Shown here: one piece after another, positions 30,230-41,975 of the stretch
Layout: each line of letters starts with the position of its first letter
How positions within the stretch are numbered: the first letter of the stretch is position 1
From: Bactericera cockerelli
Lineage: Eukaryota; Arthropoda; Insecta; Hemiptera; Triozidae
Direction of reading: 5' to 3'
DNA: 64,000 nucleotides
NCBI GenBank assembly: GCA_024516035.1
Contig: CM044962.1
Span: forward strand, 1,216,864-1,280,863
The notes under the pieces: model-generated
Told to the model about the DNA's origin: nothing
Database searches by the model: none
Seen by the model: the letters and a program-made list of their open reading frames with translations, nothing else
Position numbers and translations under genes: made by a program

Positions 30230-30555
30230 GAGCTTGCAATTAGCTTAGTGGTTAACCAGTCGCTTGCCATGCGGAAGGTCCCGGATTCGTTCCCCCGTGC
30301 CGACAAAAAATTGTTTTCTTAATTTGGTTACAGTATTATTTGTAAGGGATACCTTTCGGTGCACTCGTGTTCACCCAAAGGCCAAGGGTTTGAACCTCCG
30401 AGCCGACAAAAGAAGTACATTCAAAATTTTATTACAGTTGTATAACATACCTTCCGGTCCACTCGCGTTGACCCATCACCTGAAATGGAAAGTATAGTGT
30501 CACTTCTCACCATCGGAGGGCAGGTATACTACGGGATGGACAAGCTACAACTTGT
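30230..30555 (+). mobile_element. SINE family S2 (plus)
   Basis: A plus-strand copy: 'gcttagtggttaaccagtcg', 'gcggaaggtcccggattcgt', then the body to 'gggcaggtatactacgggat'. It contains an internal duplication of about 90 bp around the 'ttatttgtaagggatacctt' block (30340 and 30440). Confidence 0.82.
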
Positions 30556-31019
30556 TTCACACATTTTTTTTTTTACTGGATTATTCCAGTATCATGTTGA
30601 CGTAGATCGTGTGTCGACTTCTACATCGATTATTATCTTCACAGGAAGTCCGACCTTGGCCTTTCATGTCCGGGCTAGAGTCAACCTTGCGGCCATCTCA
30701 ATGCTGGAGCAGATGGAATTCAATGTTCTATCAGATAGGTTTCTATGTATGATCTTGGGTAGTTAGGTCTCTGATAGGTACAAAATGTAGTGTCGATATT
30801 TTCGTCATAACATACCTACATATATGTATTAGTGTCATAAGTTCATAACATACAATACATATATTAGTATGTACAGTTGAATAAGGTGGAGCTAGGGAGA
30901 CAGATGGAATTGGTAGAGGCGCAATGCTCTGCCCATGTGCAGCATGGGTCTGGTAGGAGGTTCATTTCAAAATGGAAAATTTTGATTTGTAGCTAATCAG
31001 ACCCCGCAATGTTTTAGTC

Positions 31020-31330
31020 TGTGGAACATCGTACGTTTTGCGTTAGAGCCTACTTTGAGAACAGCTGCTCGATTGTACGCGTGCAACGTGCGCGGTCGCC
31101 ATATTTGGCCCCTTGCGATTTTTTCCTTTGGTGCCACCTTAAATCCAAGGTTTACAATGATCGTCCCAGGACCATAGAAGACCTTAAGATCAATATCAGG
31201 GCCAGCATCGCCGAAATTTCTGTGATTTCCACAGGAAATTCGGAAGAGTTACCAAAAACTTCAGGAATCGGCTTGATCAGTTTATTCAGAGTGAAGATGC
31301 CCATTTGCCATAAACGCTGCTCAAAATAAA
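31020..31330 (+). pseudogene. DDE transposase C-terminal fragment
   Basis: An open segment carries RSPYLAPCDFFLWCHLKSKV and RPRTIEDLKINIRASIAEIS, the C-terminal catalytic block of a Tc1/mariner-superfamily transposase. The third acidic residue (usually S-P-D-L) reads Y here. There are no matching ends or upstream domain, so it is a dead fragment. Confidence 0.75.
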
Positions 31331-31450
31331 ATGAATCTAAATTTCCAATGCTTACATGTGAGAAAAAATAAATAAAAGCTTTGAGATTTTTTCAATAATA
31401 AATTAGTTTTTTTTTATAATCCATTTGTATCCCGCGCTTCACCCTATATA

Positions 31451-32364
31451 TACGAGGTCTGTCCCGAAAGTTCGTATAAAAATGAAATAAAAATTTTATA
31501 TTACAATTAATCGGGTAATTCAATTTTGTCTCCTTCAAAATACTCTCTCTGGGACACAATGCACTTCTGCCATAGCCGTTTCCACTGTTTGAAGGTTTCT
31601 TAAAAGTCCTCAGTTTGAAGGCTTCTCAGCTGACTCGTCGTTGCTGTTTTAATGGCCTCAACGTCCCCCAAATGCCGCCCCTGAAGCACGAATTTTGTTT
31701 TTGGGAATAAAAAGAAGTCACAAGGTGCCAAATCCGGTGAATAAGGGGGGTGTTCAGTCGCTATGATCGAATTGTCAGCCAGAAACTCATGCACAACGAG
31801 GGGGTGTGAGCGGGGGCATTGACATGGTGGAGGATCCACCGCCCCTCTCGCGCCAAATAGTTGTTTTGTTCAAAGAAAGCTCTTCAGACACCTGTCTGAC
31901 GGTTAAACGACGGTCCTGCAGGACACAGGATCGAATTCTTTCCACATTGTTAGAAGTGCTGGAAGTGGAAGGACGTCCTGACCGAGGGTCATCTTCGAGA
32001 CTTTCTCGGCCCTCACGAAATCTTTTTAACCACTTGTGGACTGTTGGTTCCTTGAAAACATCATCTCCATAAACTTGGTTGAGATCATTAAAAATTTCGC
32101 GGCCATTCTTGCCGAGTTTCGCGAGAAATTTGATGATGACGCGCTGTTCTTGAATGACTGAGAGCTCCGACGCCGACGAGTGGTAGAGAGAGGGGTCACT
32201 TCACAGGTACCGGGACGATCCAGTTTTTATCGTAAGGCGATCGAACGCACACTGAGAATTGTTTGGATGTTGTAGAAGGGGAAATAGCCCAAATTGCCTC
32301 CCCACTTTGCCTTCCAGCGTTGCCAGAACACTTTTATACGAACTTTCGGGACAGACCTCGTATA
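31451..32364 (-). mobile_element. mariner element, internally deleted and inactive
   Basis: The ends are inverted repeats (cgaggtctgtcccgaaagtt with its complement near 32360), each next to TA. Minus-strand coding: the N-terminal helix-turn-helix part (REGRESLEDDPRSGRP, LTVRQVSEELSLNKTTIW) leads abruptly into the HHxNAPAHT block. The first catalytic Asp region is missing. In HHxNAPAHT the second Asp codon reads GTC (Val). A frame change then precedes HPPYSPDLAPCDFFLFPK, which keeps the third Asp. Length is about 0.9 kb against about 1.3 kb for a full mariner. The element can at most be mobilised in trans. Confidence 0.92.
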
Positions 32365-34627
32365 AGTATAAGTATAAGTATAAGTAGTGCTTTATTTAGA
32401 CTGTCAGCGCAAGACAGGTAGTCCCATTATGCCAACAGTTTAACAAAGCACCTCTTTATTTATTTGAGTATAAATACAATATATATAAAATAACAATTAG
32501 AGTAAAGATAATAGAAAACAAGAAATGGAAATAATAGTAGAAGATAGTGTAACAATAGTAGTAATAATTAAAAAAAAAAAAAATCACATTCATTCACACA
32601 TTCACACCAGGTACGGTAGTCATTAAGGGAGGAGGAAGGATAATAAGGATTAGAGGGGGATTGTTTTTTTGCCAACAGCTTCAATAAGGGAAGATCTAAA
32701 ACGAAAGAAAGATTTACAGTTGAGGATGGGGGTCGGAATGGAGTTCCAAAGGGCAATTGAGGATGACAGGAATTCCTTGTGATATGCTTCTGTTCTACAG
32801 GATGGGATTTCAAGGAGGAGATGATGAGACCTTGTTTCTCGAGAGCTGATGTTGGAGCGGAAGCAATATTTTTCGAACAGATATGAAGGAGAATTTGAAT
32901 ATATAATTTTGTAGAGTAGGAATAGAGTGAGGAGTTTTCTCCTGTCCTCGACTTTAGACCATTGAAGACGGTTAAAGTAAGGAGTTATGTGATCCCGACG
33001 CCTAGCGTTGAAAATAAAACGGACACAAGCATTTTGTGCCCGTTGTAATCTATTCGCTTCTACCTGAGTAATTCCCAGGAGAAGTGGGGCACAGTATTCG
33101 AAAAGTGGCAAGACGTGGAATTTAATTAGAAGCTTCTTAGTGTTTAACGAGAGATATTTTTTAAGACGACCTAAAGACCAGAGTGCCCCAAAGACTTTTT
33201 TCCTGATGTTATTTACTTCAAATTTCCAGCTGAGGGTGCGGTCAAATATAATACCAAGGTTTTTGGCTGATTCGACAACCTCTATATCGTCTCCATCTAC
33301 CTGAATGAATGGAGATGGAACAGAAATGCGCCGAAGAGTGTGATGGCTACTGATTAGAAGTACCTTGGTTTTTGAAGAGTTGATTTTAAGACCGTTGTTT
33401 TTCGACCAGGTAACGAGATTACTGATTTCATTATTGATGACTTGGGCTGCCTCGGCTGTCTCGGAAGGATCGAAGGAGTAATAGATTTGTAAGTCATCGG
33501 CGTATAGATGAAAGCGAGATGACGAGAAACAAGAAGGAATATCGTTGATGAATAACGAGAACAGTAGGGGTCCTAAAACAGAGCCCTGAGGAACCCCTGA
33601 AACCACGGGCATCCATTTAGATTTTTTTTGGTCGACTCCCAACACACATTGAAATCGTTCAGTAAGGTATGATCTGAACCACGCAATGACTTCGGGGTCA
33701 AAACCAAAGATGTTTTGCATCTTTGAGAGCAGCAGGCGATGGGAAACGAGGTCGAAGGCCTTTGAAAAGTCGAATAGAACGAGGACGGTAGCCATTTTGT
33801 TGTCCCTAGAGAGCTGTATGTCATTTGTAACTTTTAACAATGCTGAACAAGTACTATGACCAGACCGGAATCCTGACTGAAAGGGACTCAAAAGATTGTG
33901 AGTATTGATATATTTTGTTACTTGATGATGAATCATACGCTCCAAAACCTTAGATAAGGAGCAAAGAAGACTGATTGGCCTGTATTCGGAAGGTCCAGAG
34001 GGGTTTTTTGTTTTGGGAATCGGTCGAATCAGTCCTCTTTTCCAGACAGCGGGAAATATTTTAAGATGAATGGAGCAGTTGAAAATGTGAAGTATGATGG
34101 GGGACACTATGTGCAACATACGTGTTAAATAATTCAGGGGAATCTGGTCATAGCCCATAGAAGAAGGATTTCCTTTTTTCAAGTGTCTAACCAGATCTGA
34201 GTAGGTGAATTCTTCGAATTTGAACTTAGGTATATCTGGCGGAGGCAGAGAAGAGTAATGATGTGATGCGGTTTCCATTGCTTGTCGGTCAGGTTGCGGA
34301 GTGAGAGAGAAGAAGTCCACAAGACTGTTCACATCTGCATCAGGGGGGTCTTCCTTGATCTTTGGACGGATTTTTTTGACGTTTTTGTGAAATTCGTTAA
34401 TAGGGAGATCAGGAGGAAACAGAGCATGTGTGTGACGAATTTTTCGCATTTCGGATCGCTTGTTTGGCTTTGTTACGGGCTACACGGAAATACTCAAAGT
34501 ACAAACTGGAACCCGACCTGACGAATTTTCGTCTTGCTCTGTCTCTCCTATTTAGTAAACGTTTTATTTCACTCGTCATCCAGGGTGCAGGTGGGTGGTG
34601 AGCCACAAAAGTCGTACATACATACAT
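32363..34627 (-). mobile_element. CR1/L2-like LINE, 5'-truncated
   Basis: The element ends at its 3' side in (tataag)n rather than poly(A), directly next to the mariner. The main open frame runs from 34449 to 32650. The part upstream of it, 34627 to about 34440, continues the protein in another frame (MTSEIKRLLNRRDRARRKF), so there is one frameshift. There is no endonuclease domain: the 5' end is lost. An S6 copy lies right upstream. Confidence 0.9.
32650..34449 (-). CDS. Reverse transcriptase of the CR1/L2-like LINE (599 aa, N-terminally incomplete)
   Basis: RT motifs in order: YRPISLLCSLSKVLERMIHH (fingers), FDFSKAFDLVSH (motif A, first Asp), SGVPQGSVLGPLLFSLFIND (motif B), LYADDLQIY (motif C, catalytic Asp pair), then KINSSKTKVLLIS. 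The C-terminal third is the usual thumb and connector region. The family performs target-primed reverse transcription. Without the N-terminal endonuclease and with a frameshift at about 34440 this copy cannot move by itself. The frame is otherwise open for 1.8 kb, so the insertion is fairly young. Confidence 0.92.
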   Translation of the reverse strand: MRKIRHTHALFPPDLPINEFHKNVKKIRPKIKEDPPDADVNSLVDFFSLTPQPDRQAMETASHHYSSLPPPDIPKFKFEEFTYSDLVRHLKKGNPSSMGYDQIPLNYLTRMLHIVSPIILHIFNCSIHLKIFPAVWKRGLIRPIPKTKNPSGPSEYRPISLLCSLSKVLERMIHHQVTKYINTHNLLSPFQSGFRSGHSTCSALLKVTNDIQLSRDNKMATVLVLFDFSKAFDLVSHRLLLSKMQNIFGFDPEVIAWFRSYLTERFQCVLGVDQKKSKWMPVVSGVPQGSVLGPLLFSLFINDIPSCFSSSRFHLYADDLQIYYSFDPSETAEAAQVINNEISNLVTWSKNNGLKINSSKTKVLLISSHHTLRRISVPSPFIQVDGDDIEVVESAKNLGIIFDRTLSWKFEVNNIRKKVFGALWSLGRLKKYLSLNTKKLLIKFHVLPLFEYCAPLLLGITQVEANRLQRAQNACVRFIFNARRRDHITPYFNRLQWSKVEDRRKLLTLFLLYKIIYSNSPSYLFEKYCFRSNISSRETRSHHLLLEIPSCRTEAYHKEFLSSSIALWNSIPTPILNCKSFFRFRSSLIEAVGKKTIPL

Positions 34628-34692
34628 AATATATTATGTCCTAACTAAAGGGCCAGGTTATTACCTATGGCAATCTCTTCCACCCAACCATT
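34620..34692 (-). mobile_element. SINE-like S6 core (minus)
   Basis: Reverse S6 core (gcaatctcttccacccaacc) adjoining the 5' end of the LINE copy. Confidence 0.75.
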
Positions 34693-34879
34693 AAATTCAA
34701 AGCGCCATCGACGTTAATGATGATTTCAACATCCTGAATGATTCAATTGTGCCTAATCAAATCGAATCTCAAATAGAAACGTGTTCGGTGGTTCGGTCAA
34801 ACAACTCTGAGCGAGATGGTCCAGTGTGATAAAGGCGAGAAACAAACTCATCACAGGAAGTGAATCATGGAGTGCCACA

Positions 34880-37800
34880 ATGGTCTTTATTGTGCCCAAA
34901 AGTGTTGTCAGTGTCGTGGTGATCTTTCTGTGTGTTATTTGCGAGCAGTCGAACTTCACGGCGCGATTTCGACTCTCATCATGGCCGAACTTAAAAGAGG
35001 AGCTGGATATGATGGACGTGATCGCGTCCAACACAACACAGAAGACGCTACAGGACATTCACACTGAGCTGAACGCGTTGCTTGTGAAAGTGAGAGCGCT
35101 CAACTCTGCCCAGTCGAGGCTGAAAAGGAAGCGATGTCCGGGTCTAACGAGAGGTGAGTTCTGAGTCAAATGGTAATAATAAACTGCCTTATTTATTTTG
35201 TCCCGGTAGCTCAGTGGTAAAGGCGGCGGTTGGGTAATCCAGAGGTCGCGGGTTTGAAACCCAGGTGGACTTATTGCATTGAAACTTTTGCCGACATATC
35301 GTTTGAACACAATGGCTGATAGTAATGAATAAAATTAATAATAACTTGTTTATACGGTCCGATTAACGCTAATGAATTCTATTATTCCAACTGCAAGCCC
35401 AAGATGCATTTATTTTATAATAAGAATAATTTCGCCTTATTTATACTACCCGATTAAGACTGGTAAGTCCCATATTTCCAGTAGTAAGCCCAAGTCGTAT
35501 TATTTTGTGGTAAAAATCCCAAATGGGAGGATAACATGTCATGTCTCTGCTGGGTTTCGAACCCACGACCTCTGGATTACCAGGCAGACGCCTTGACAAC
35601 TGAGCTACCGGAACATACTAATCTAGGTATTTCTAATACTCATTTTGGAATAGTAACTAACTTTGAATAGCGTTTACCAAAATCTCAGAGAAGAATTAAA
35701 AATAAAACATTTAAGTATTTTTAACGTCTTCCCCTATTTATACAGGGTGTTTTTTTTAAACTTGCCACCCCTAAAACTCGAGAACCTTTTGAAATTTGAA
35801 AAAAAACCCTTATCGCTTTATTTTTTAAAGCATTATGTTCTTGCAAGAACAAAAACCAAAACGAATTGCCTACAGCGCCTCAGTCAAGCTAGGCACCATT
35901 TAACCATTTTCTCATTATTTCATAGTACTTCGTCAGAATTTTTCTCTCCGGTCGAGATTAAAACCCGCAATCCCATCAGTAACCTATGCTCTTAACCACT
36001 GAGCCCCGAAAGTGTTAATCAACGTCGACGTTGATCTAAGAGTGCGTTCTTAGAAGTGCATAAATATACCATAGATTCAAAAGTAGATAACGAACTCAGA
36101 TCGAGATAAGAATATAATAATGTTTTTCTTTGTGTTATTATGTCACAATTTTAGTGGGTAGCGCAGAATCATAGGACTTTACCAATTCAATTTTCAATAT
36201 CTTGTATTATTTTTTTTGCCTATGATTCTGCCACTGGTCGCTGCTTCACATCAAAGCAGCTACTCATTTTTCCTCACGAGGTATGAGTGGACCCCGAACA
36301 TCCAAGTACAGAGCAGAAAAAATCCTACTCCGCTGGGAATCGAACCCAGGTCACCATGCGTGCAATGCCTAGCGCGCTAACTCACTCTGCCACGGTGACT
36401 ACAAGAATATGCCATTTGCATTTCAAATGCCATACCGGGGTGAAGTGACAGAGAATGGTTAAGGCAATAACTTCGCCCCGGATTACAAAAAAAAATGTAA
36501 TTAAAAGTAAATAATGTGTTTTATTTTTTTGTACATGTTTTCAAGATTTTTTTTAAATTAATTGTTATTGTTTGAAAAAAAAATAAAGTATAGAAAAAAT
36601 CTACTTCTATAGAAAATGGCTGACACCATGCTAATAGCATATGGTGTCCGCCATTTTCTATTTAGGAAGTGCTTTACATAAGATGCCCATAGATCATTAG
36701 GAGTTCTTATTCCATTCATTGTTTTTAAATCTATGAAATATGCATATGAAAAAAAAAAAAAAAATAATAATAATACTCTTTAGTGGAAGGTAACCACCAG
36801 GCGAGGTTATTGCTCAAAGCATTTTCTAATACCTAACCCTCAGAGTCTTATTAGTATGTGGTCACAAAATCAAATCAATGAGAAAAAATTCATGCACTGG
36901 GTGGATTTCGAACCAACGTATCCCTACGCAACCTGAGTCGTATTTTTCTTTCAAGCAAAGTGGATTCAAATGGAATAAAATGGTCGAACTGGAAGAAAGT
37001 CATTTTTCTTTTGGAAGAGGAAAAATCTTCTTCCAGTTTGGATTTATAACATTCTTGCTTCCATTTCTTTTATAGATTAAGTTTTCATTTTTCCATTGTT
37101 TATCTTTAAAAGTACGAAACGCATTTTTCTTTCACGAATAGTGGGGAAGCTAAACTTGGAAGAAAGTGGAAATATTTGGAAATACCGAACCTGGATTTTT
37201 TTTTTCCAAAAGAATAACACGACTTTGGATTACCAGACTGAATATGTTGAGCCTCGGATAAACGAGGCCCGCGTTATAACGAATTCTTTGCTAATGTATT
37301 TCGTCCTTTAAAATTATTCTACTTATGTGACCCCCTCTCCCCACAGCCATCAACTCTGCCGACGCCGTGGAGCGGGAATGCCTCATGAAGATCATCGGCA
37401 TCCCCGGCCTGTCCCGCTACTACTACGACACGGTCATGAGCCAGCTGGCCAGACAGATCGGCGTCGAGTACAAGGAGGGCGACGTGGTCATGTTGAAGCG
37501 ACTGAACGCCCAGCCCAACTTTGTGGATCTGCCTGATGTGAGAACCCACGCGACTCTCTGTGGAGAGTTTTTTTTTTCTTTCTTTTTTTTTTTGGGGGTG
37601 GGGGGGGGGTTCATTTTGAATTTTTATTTTATTTATTTACTTACTAGCGGGCTGCACCCGCTTCGCCAAGCCATCACACAAACACCACCCATACATCACA
37701 CACCACACCCACACACCACATACACACACCACACACACTCACACACACAAACCACACACACACACACACACACACATCGACACACACACACCCATCCACA

Positions 37801-37961
37801 CACAAACACATCCACACACACACACACATCACACACACACATCCACATCCACACGCACACCCATCCACAGACACCCACCCAAACACACCCACACACACAA
37901 CACACCCACACACATCACACCTACACACACCCATCCACAAACACACACACATCCACACACA

Positions 37962-38025
<64 letters not shown>

Positions 38026-40636
38026 CACAACACACCACAACACACCACACACAAACCACACACAAACCACACACATACACACACACCCATCCACACACAC
38101 AGATCCACACACACACATCCACACACACACACACACACACAACACCACCACACCACCACCACCACCACCACCACCACCACCACCACCACCACCACCACCA
38201 CCACCACCCCACCACCACCACCACCACCACCACCACACACACACACATCATCGCTGTAAATTTCAAAATCCCGAGCCAAATCTATCATAGCGGATATTGA
38301 TAATGTAGCAAACTGGCCTATATTTTGAGAACGGTTTGTCAGAATATGGCAACAAAGGCCTCAAATAAAAGCATGTGATGTTCTGAGACAGTTTTACTAT
38401 ATAAAAAATATAGGTCCTCGCGATAAATTTTAAGTTCCGCGCTGGAATTTGTAAAAAAACGTGAAAAGTCTGAATAAAAGGTAGAAATTTCGAACATTCT
38501 GGCTTATATCTCCAGAACGGTACGTCAAAATGTGGCCTAAAATGAATTAAATGAAAGCTAATTTTGTCTTATGTGTTATTAAATAATAAAAAATATAGGT
38601 CCTCGGGATAGATTTCAAGTTCCAGGGCAAAGACTGTCTTAAAATCGGACCCTTCCTCAAGGAAATACTTGAGGAAGGTCATAACTCAAGGACGGTTTGG
38701 AATTTCGGACTTTTGATAGTTTTCCTGATACCGTACGGCCATTTTACTTGGGGTCATCTCTCATCAATTTTTCGCTATCTCTTACCGTTTCGTCTAAACA
38801 ATTCCTGCACACAAAGATACAAAGCCCGTCCATATTTCTCATTTATGTTTTTTTTTTTTTTTGGTCAATGGTCAAAATTCGACAGTTTTTTTGGTCAATG
38901 GTCATACCACAACTGAGGTGTTACCCTCCATTCGTAGAAAACTCACAAACCGGCTACCCACATTAACCCCACCCAGCCAGGGTTTGGACGGAATGCCAGC
39001 AACACTTACTCATTAGAATTTAATATAGTAAATGTGAACTGGTAGTCAAGTGGTTAACGCACTTAATTTGGATTTAACTTCGCTTTCAACTGCGTGCTTA
39101 AATTACGACCATGGTTTTTCCTTCCATTCATTGAAAACTCACAAATTAGCTCAAATCAATCTCACCCAGCCTGAGTTTATGTTTATCAGATTTTTTTGTA
39201 TATGTTATTGCTATCTTTTTAAATTAAAATTCCTGATAAAGTACCTACTATTTCATACAATCGAAATATACTTTTGCATACACTATGAAATTATTTGAGT
39301 TTGCACAAAGTATTGCTCATTGCATAATCGAAATATATGTCAGGCGTGCATACATATTTTTAGTTCCGGTATTAACGTCGCTTACGACGGCTTGGTCATA
39401 TCACGACGGTGATGGTTTTAGCCTCCGTTTCTCAGAAAATTTCAAACGAAAATCGCGGAAAATACTGTACTCGAGATAACGTGTTCACACACAGGCAGAC
39501 AGACAGACTCACGGACGCATGGACCAATGGCCGAAAACAACATTTTTGGTATCCTGGGGCTATGATTCGTCCAGAAATGTGAAAAATTGGGTTCTCTGTG
39601 TTGGTCAAATTTTCGACGAATACCTTCTTTTCTATAAGAGAAGGAAAGCAAAAATGTTAAAATTCATTTTCAGATAACCGCCTCAAACATGTCCTACCCG
39701 GTGTTCCTAAAGTTCCGCGACACCTCCAAGCAAACATTCCTGAACTGCTGGGAGAACACCCTGTATCAAAAACGGGACCCGGAGTATCTCAACAAAATCT
39801 TCGGTACCAAGCTCTACATAGATGAGATGGACCACACGGACAAAATCCAGATCCACGGCTTTCGGACCATGAATGTGCCCCTTCTGTACAAAATGCTGGA
39901 TACTTTAAGCAGGATGATCAACTTTCTAGACTGGAAGACCAAAGTGATGACGCTGTACCAGTCCAGGTAAGATAAGGATTGAAAATACTCTTTAGTGGAA
40001 GGTAACCACCAGGCGAGGTTCATGTTTAACCCAGATGGGGCTGACGTCCTTCCAGAAGGACGTCCTTCTGGAAGGACGTCAGCCCCATCTGGTGAAAGGT
40101 ACTACGTTGTGGAATTTTTCTAATTAATTCAGCTTGTTGAGGTTAGTTGGCGACACCTTAAGCTCTTTGTTTTGAGTCCGAGTGATAAGTTGACAGCACT
40201 TATTTTGATACAGGACTCAATTTATATCACTCCAAAAAAATAAAACAAAAAATTTCACCGCGTTATCTGGGTTAAGGAATTTTCTACCACCAAACCCTCA
40301 GAGTCTTATTATTATGTGGTCATATACTCAAATAAATGAGGAAAAATTCTTGCATTGGGTGGAATTCGAACCAACGGATCCCTACGCTACCTGGAATGCC
40401 AAACTAGCGCCTTAACCACTTGACTAGCATAGCACGATTCAATGATATTGATGATTTGAAAGAGGACTTCAAAGGATCAAAAAGACTCAAAATTAATTGT
40501 TGTTTGTAAAGAGGCCAAACCTAGATAATTATGAGAAAACTGGATATAAAAGAAACCCCGATGTAGTAGGCTATGCAGGAAATTTGTGCAGCGAGTAGAT
40601 GAGTCGAAAAAATGGCTTTTTAGCTAGAGGTAGAGA

Positions 40637-40687
<51 letters not shown>

Positions 40688-41500
40688 AGTACATCAAGGT
40701 CATGCACATCTACATTCAACTGCTGATACTAATGCGTCCATGACATAACTCAGGTAATGGCTATCCTCTGGTCATGGGTTCGATCCCATGGGTTCTGGAC
40801 ACAAGATAGAGAAAATCACTTATTTATTTAATTAGAAACTCTTCCTTAGTAGAACATAGATCATATTATATACAGACAAATAATGGTAAAAAATAAATAT
40901 AAAATTGACAATATTAATAATATATAAACAAGAAAAAAAAAAAAAAACAAAATATACACATATGTCATAACTAAAGGGCGGGGTTATTGCCTATGGCAAT
41001 CTCTTCCACCCAATCACTTGCGTGCAAAAAGATAATAACATGAATTGGTCTAGCATTGTTGACCTGTCAGACCTGAAGCTCTAAGAAAACCACCCCCCGT
41101 CTCTGTCCGCAGGTACACCAAACACCTGGACACGGCGGGGTACGAACAGCTCCAAACCGAGGGAATCATTGTCAAGCTGCGCACGCGCGCTCTCAAGTTC
41201 GAGTGGATGCGACACACTCGCCTTCTGATGCTCGCACGACCCAAGAGCGAACGCAAGGTCGGCTTCACCGTCCATCTTGCGAACCACGTCAAGTACAAGC
41301 ACAGGAACTTTACGGTTTACATAGACGAGCACCTGTCCACGCACAAGAGGAACCTGTTCCTCATCGCCCGCGGACGTTGTCAGATGAAGAACTGGCTGCA
41401 CTGCTGGACCTGGGACGGCCACATCTACATCAGGAGACGCTCCAATGAGGAGACGCATCGCATTGACACGTTTGCCGACATAGACAAGCTTATCGTTTAA
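34880..41500 (+). CDS. FP25K-like secreted protein, four exons (gene FPL-1)
   Basis: Coding exons 34880-35153, 37347-37537, 39674-39966 and 41113-41500 total 1146 nt (381 aa) with matching phases (1, 0, 2) and GT-AG borders. Start chosen so that the signal peptide (FIVPKSVVSVVVIFLCVIC) is N-terminal; an in-frame ATG lies 54 bp upstream. Residues 35-85 look like a coiled coil. Two segments of the form I-x-G-x-x...L...L (KIIGIPG near 105, KIQIHGFR near 212) follow. The C-terminus (VYIDEHLSTHKRNLF near 320, WTWDGHIYIRR, ADIDKL) resembles the conserved end of baculovirus FP/FP25K-like proteins, a domain also spread through insect genomes. The function of this family in insects is not known to me. 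A paralog runs towards it at 45.7-48.4 kb. Homology to FP is inference from motif shape. No frame breaks. Confidence 0.85.
35200..35617. mobile_element. SINE S4 head (plus) and a second S4 (minus)
   Basis: 35200-35275: plus-strand head (tcccggtagctcagtggtaa, gcgggtttgaaaccca), starting only 46 bp after the FPL-1 exon-1 donor. 35425-35617: full reverse copy. Between them, partial S4 3' sequence appears again near 35360-35410. Confidence 0.83.
36118..36400 (-). mobile_element. SINE family S1 (minus)
   Basis: Full reverse copy with the head at 36340-36400 (plus strand: ctgggaatcgaacccaggtc as B-box complement). Confidence 0.88.
36610..36661. repeat. Perfect-looking short hairpin
   Basis: The arms atagaaaatggctgacacca and its complement (one mismatch) flank a 10-bp loop. 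It lies in the first intron of FPL-1. Confidence 0.85.
36778..37160. mobile_element. SINE S3 (minus) followed by a dispersed repeat
   Basis: 36778-36940 is S3 in reverse, truncated at its head. 36935-37160 is the partner of the repeat at 26935-27150. It ends about 190 bp before FPL-1 exon 2. Confidence 0.78.
37644..38850. repeat. 1.2-kb dispersed repeat with internal CA/CCA microsatellites, copy 1
   Basis: It starts actagcgggctgcacccgct and passes into about 560 bp of (CA)n with CCA/ACA interruptions, then a (CAC)n block (about 38140-38240). After 'catcatcgctgtaaatttca' it continues as unique-looking sequence shared with copy 2 at 49410-50583. Copy 1 lies in intron 2 of FPL-1. Long open frames across the microsatellites encode only His/Thr/Pro or Val/Cys strings and are not genes. 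Confidence 0.9.
38895..39060. mobile_element. S7-type 3' fragment (minus) and an S3 head scrap
   Basis: 38895-39005 matches the 3' half of the 5S SINE in reverse (cacattaaccccacccagcc). 39035-39060 is the start of an S3 head (actggtagtcaagtggttaa). The bridge to exon 3 of FPL-1 (39061-39673) shows small pieces of the same families and nothing else. Confidence 0.65.
39986..40435 (-). mobile_element. SINE S3 (minus) split by a piggyBac-like MITE
   Basis: The two halves, 39986-40025 and 40276-40435, rejoin into one S3 copy with the TTAA target at the break. This dates the MITE as younger than this S3 insertion. Confidence 0.88.
40026..40275. mobile_element. piggyBac-like MITE, copy 2 (inverse orientation)
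   Basis: Same TTAA-bounded CCCAGAT ends and interior as 24702-24965, reversed, with one fewer 16-bp internal unit. Confidence 0.88.
40620..40690. repeat. GA microsatellite
   Basis: (GA)n with a few GGGA and GCGA interruptions in the last intron of FPL-1. Confidence 0.95.
40815..41015 (-). mobile_element. SINE-like S6 (minus)
   Basis: Reverse S6 with head at the right (gcaatctcttccacccaatc) and an A-rich body. It ends about 100 bp before exon 4 of FPL-1. Confidence 0.82.
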
Positions 41501-41734
41501 AGGCAGTACCGTAATTTAAAACCACATCATAATAAGACTCTGAGGTTTCATCATCATCATCATCATCATAGGGTGACGTCATCGTGAACCATGGTTGCCA
41601 GACAGTGGAGGAATGACTCAATAGTTGTACCACTGTCTTTACAAGGAGGCTAATAATTGACAAGGCCCCCCAGAACCAAATCAGGTTTAGGTGGTAAAAA
41701 TGCTTCGAGCATCAATCTTGCCTTCCACTTCTTC

Positions 41735-41975
41735 TTCTTTCACTTTGCCTTTTCCCAAACCTACTTGGGGTCGGCATTTGTTCCATGAATCATTTCCTTC
41801 CATATGTTTCTATTTAGAGCGTCCTCTTTTCTCCAGTTTTTCTCTCTTAGGTCTTCTTCAACTTTGTCTCTCCATCTCATCTTTGGTCTTCCTCTCTTTC
41901 TTTTACCGCCTATTTGAAGTTCCTGTATTCTCTTACTCACATAGTTTTCGTCAACTACCACACACCTCATTCTGA
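41735..41975 (-). pseudogene. LINE ORF2 C-terminal fragment
   Basis: Minus-strand peptide with KRKRGRPKMRWRDKVEEDLR and NWRKEDALNRNIWKEM, the typical basic C-terminal block of RTE/CR1-type LINE proteins. It sits inside an older, rearranged S3 copy (fragments at 41515-41560 and 41690-41735). The 3' phrase 'gccgaccccaagtag' recurs at 43520, marking a related tail. Confidence 0.72.

Noticed and set aside
37367..38290. A 307-codon open frame and its long antisense counterparts over the CA/CCA repeats
   Set aside because: Beyond FPL-1 exon 2 the frame runs through intron and microsatellite, giving only His/Thr/Pro or Val/Cys strings. The exon ends at a good donor after 37537.
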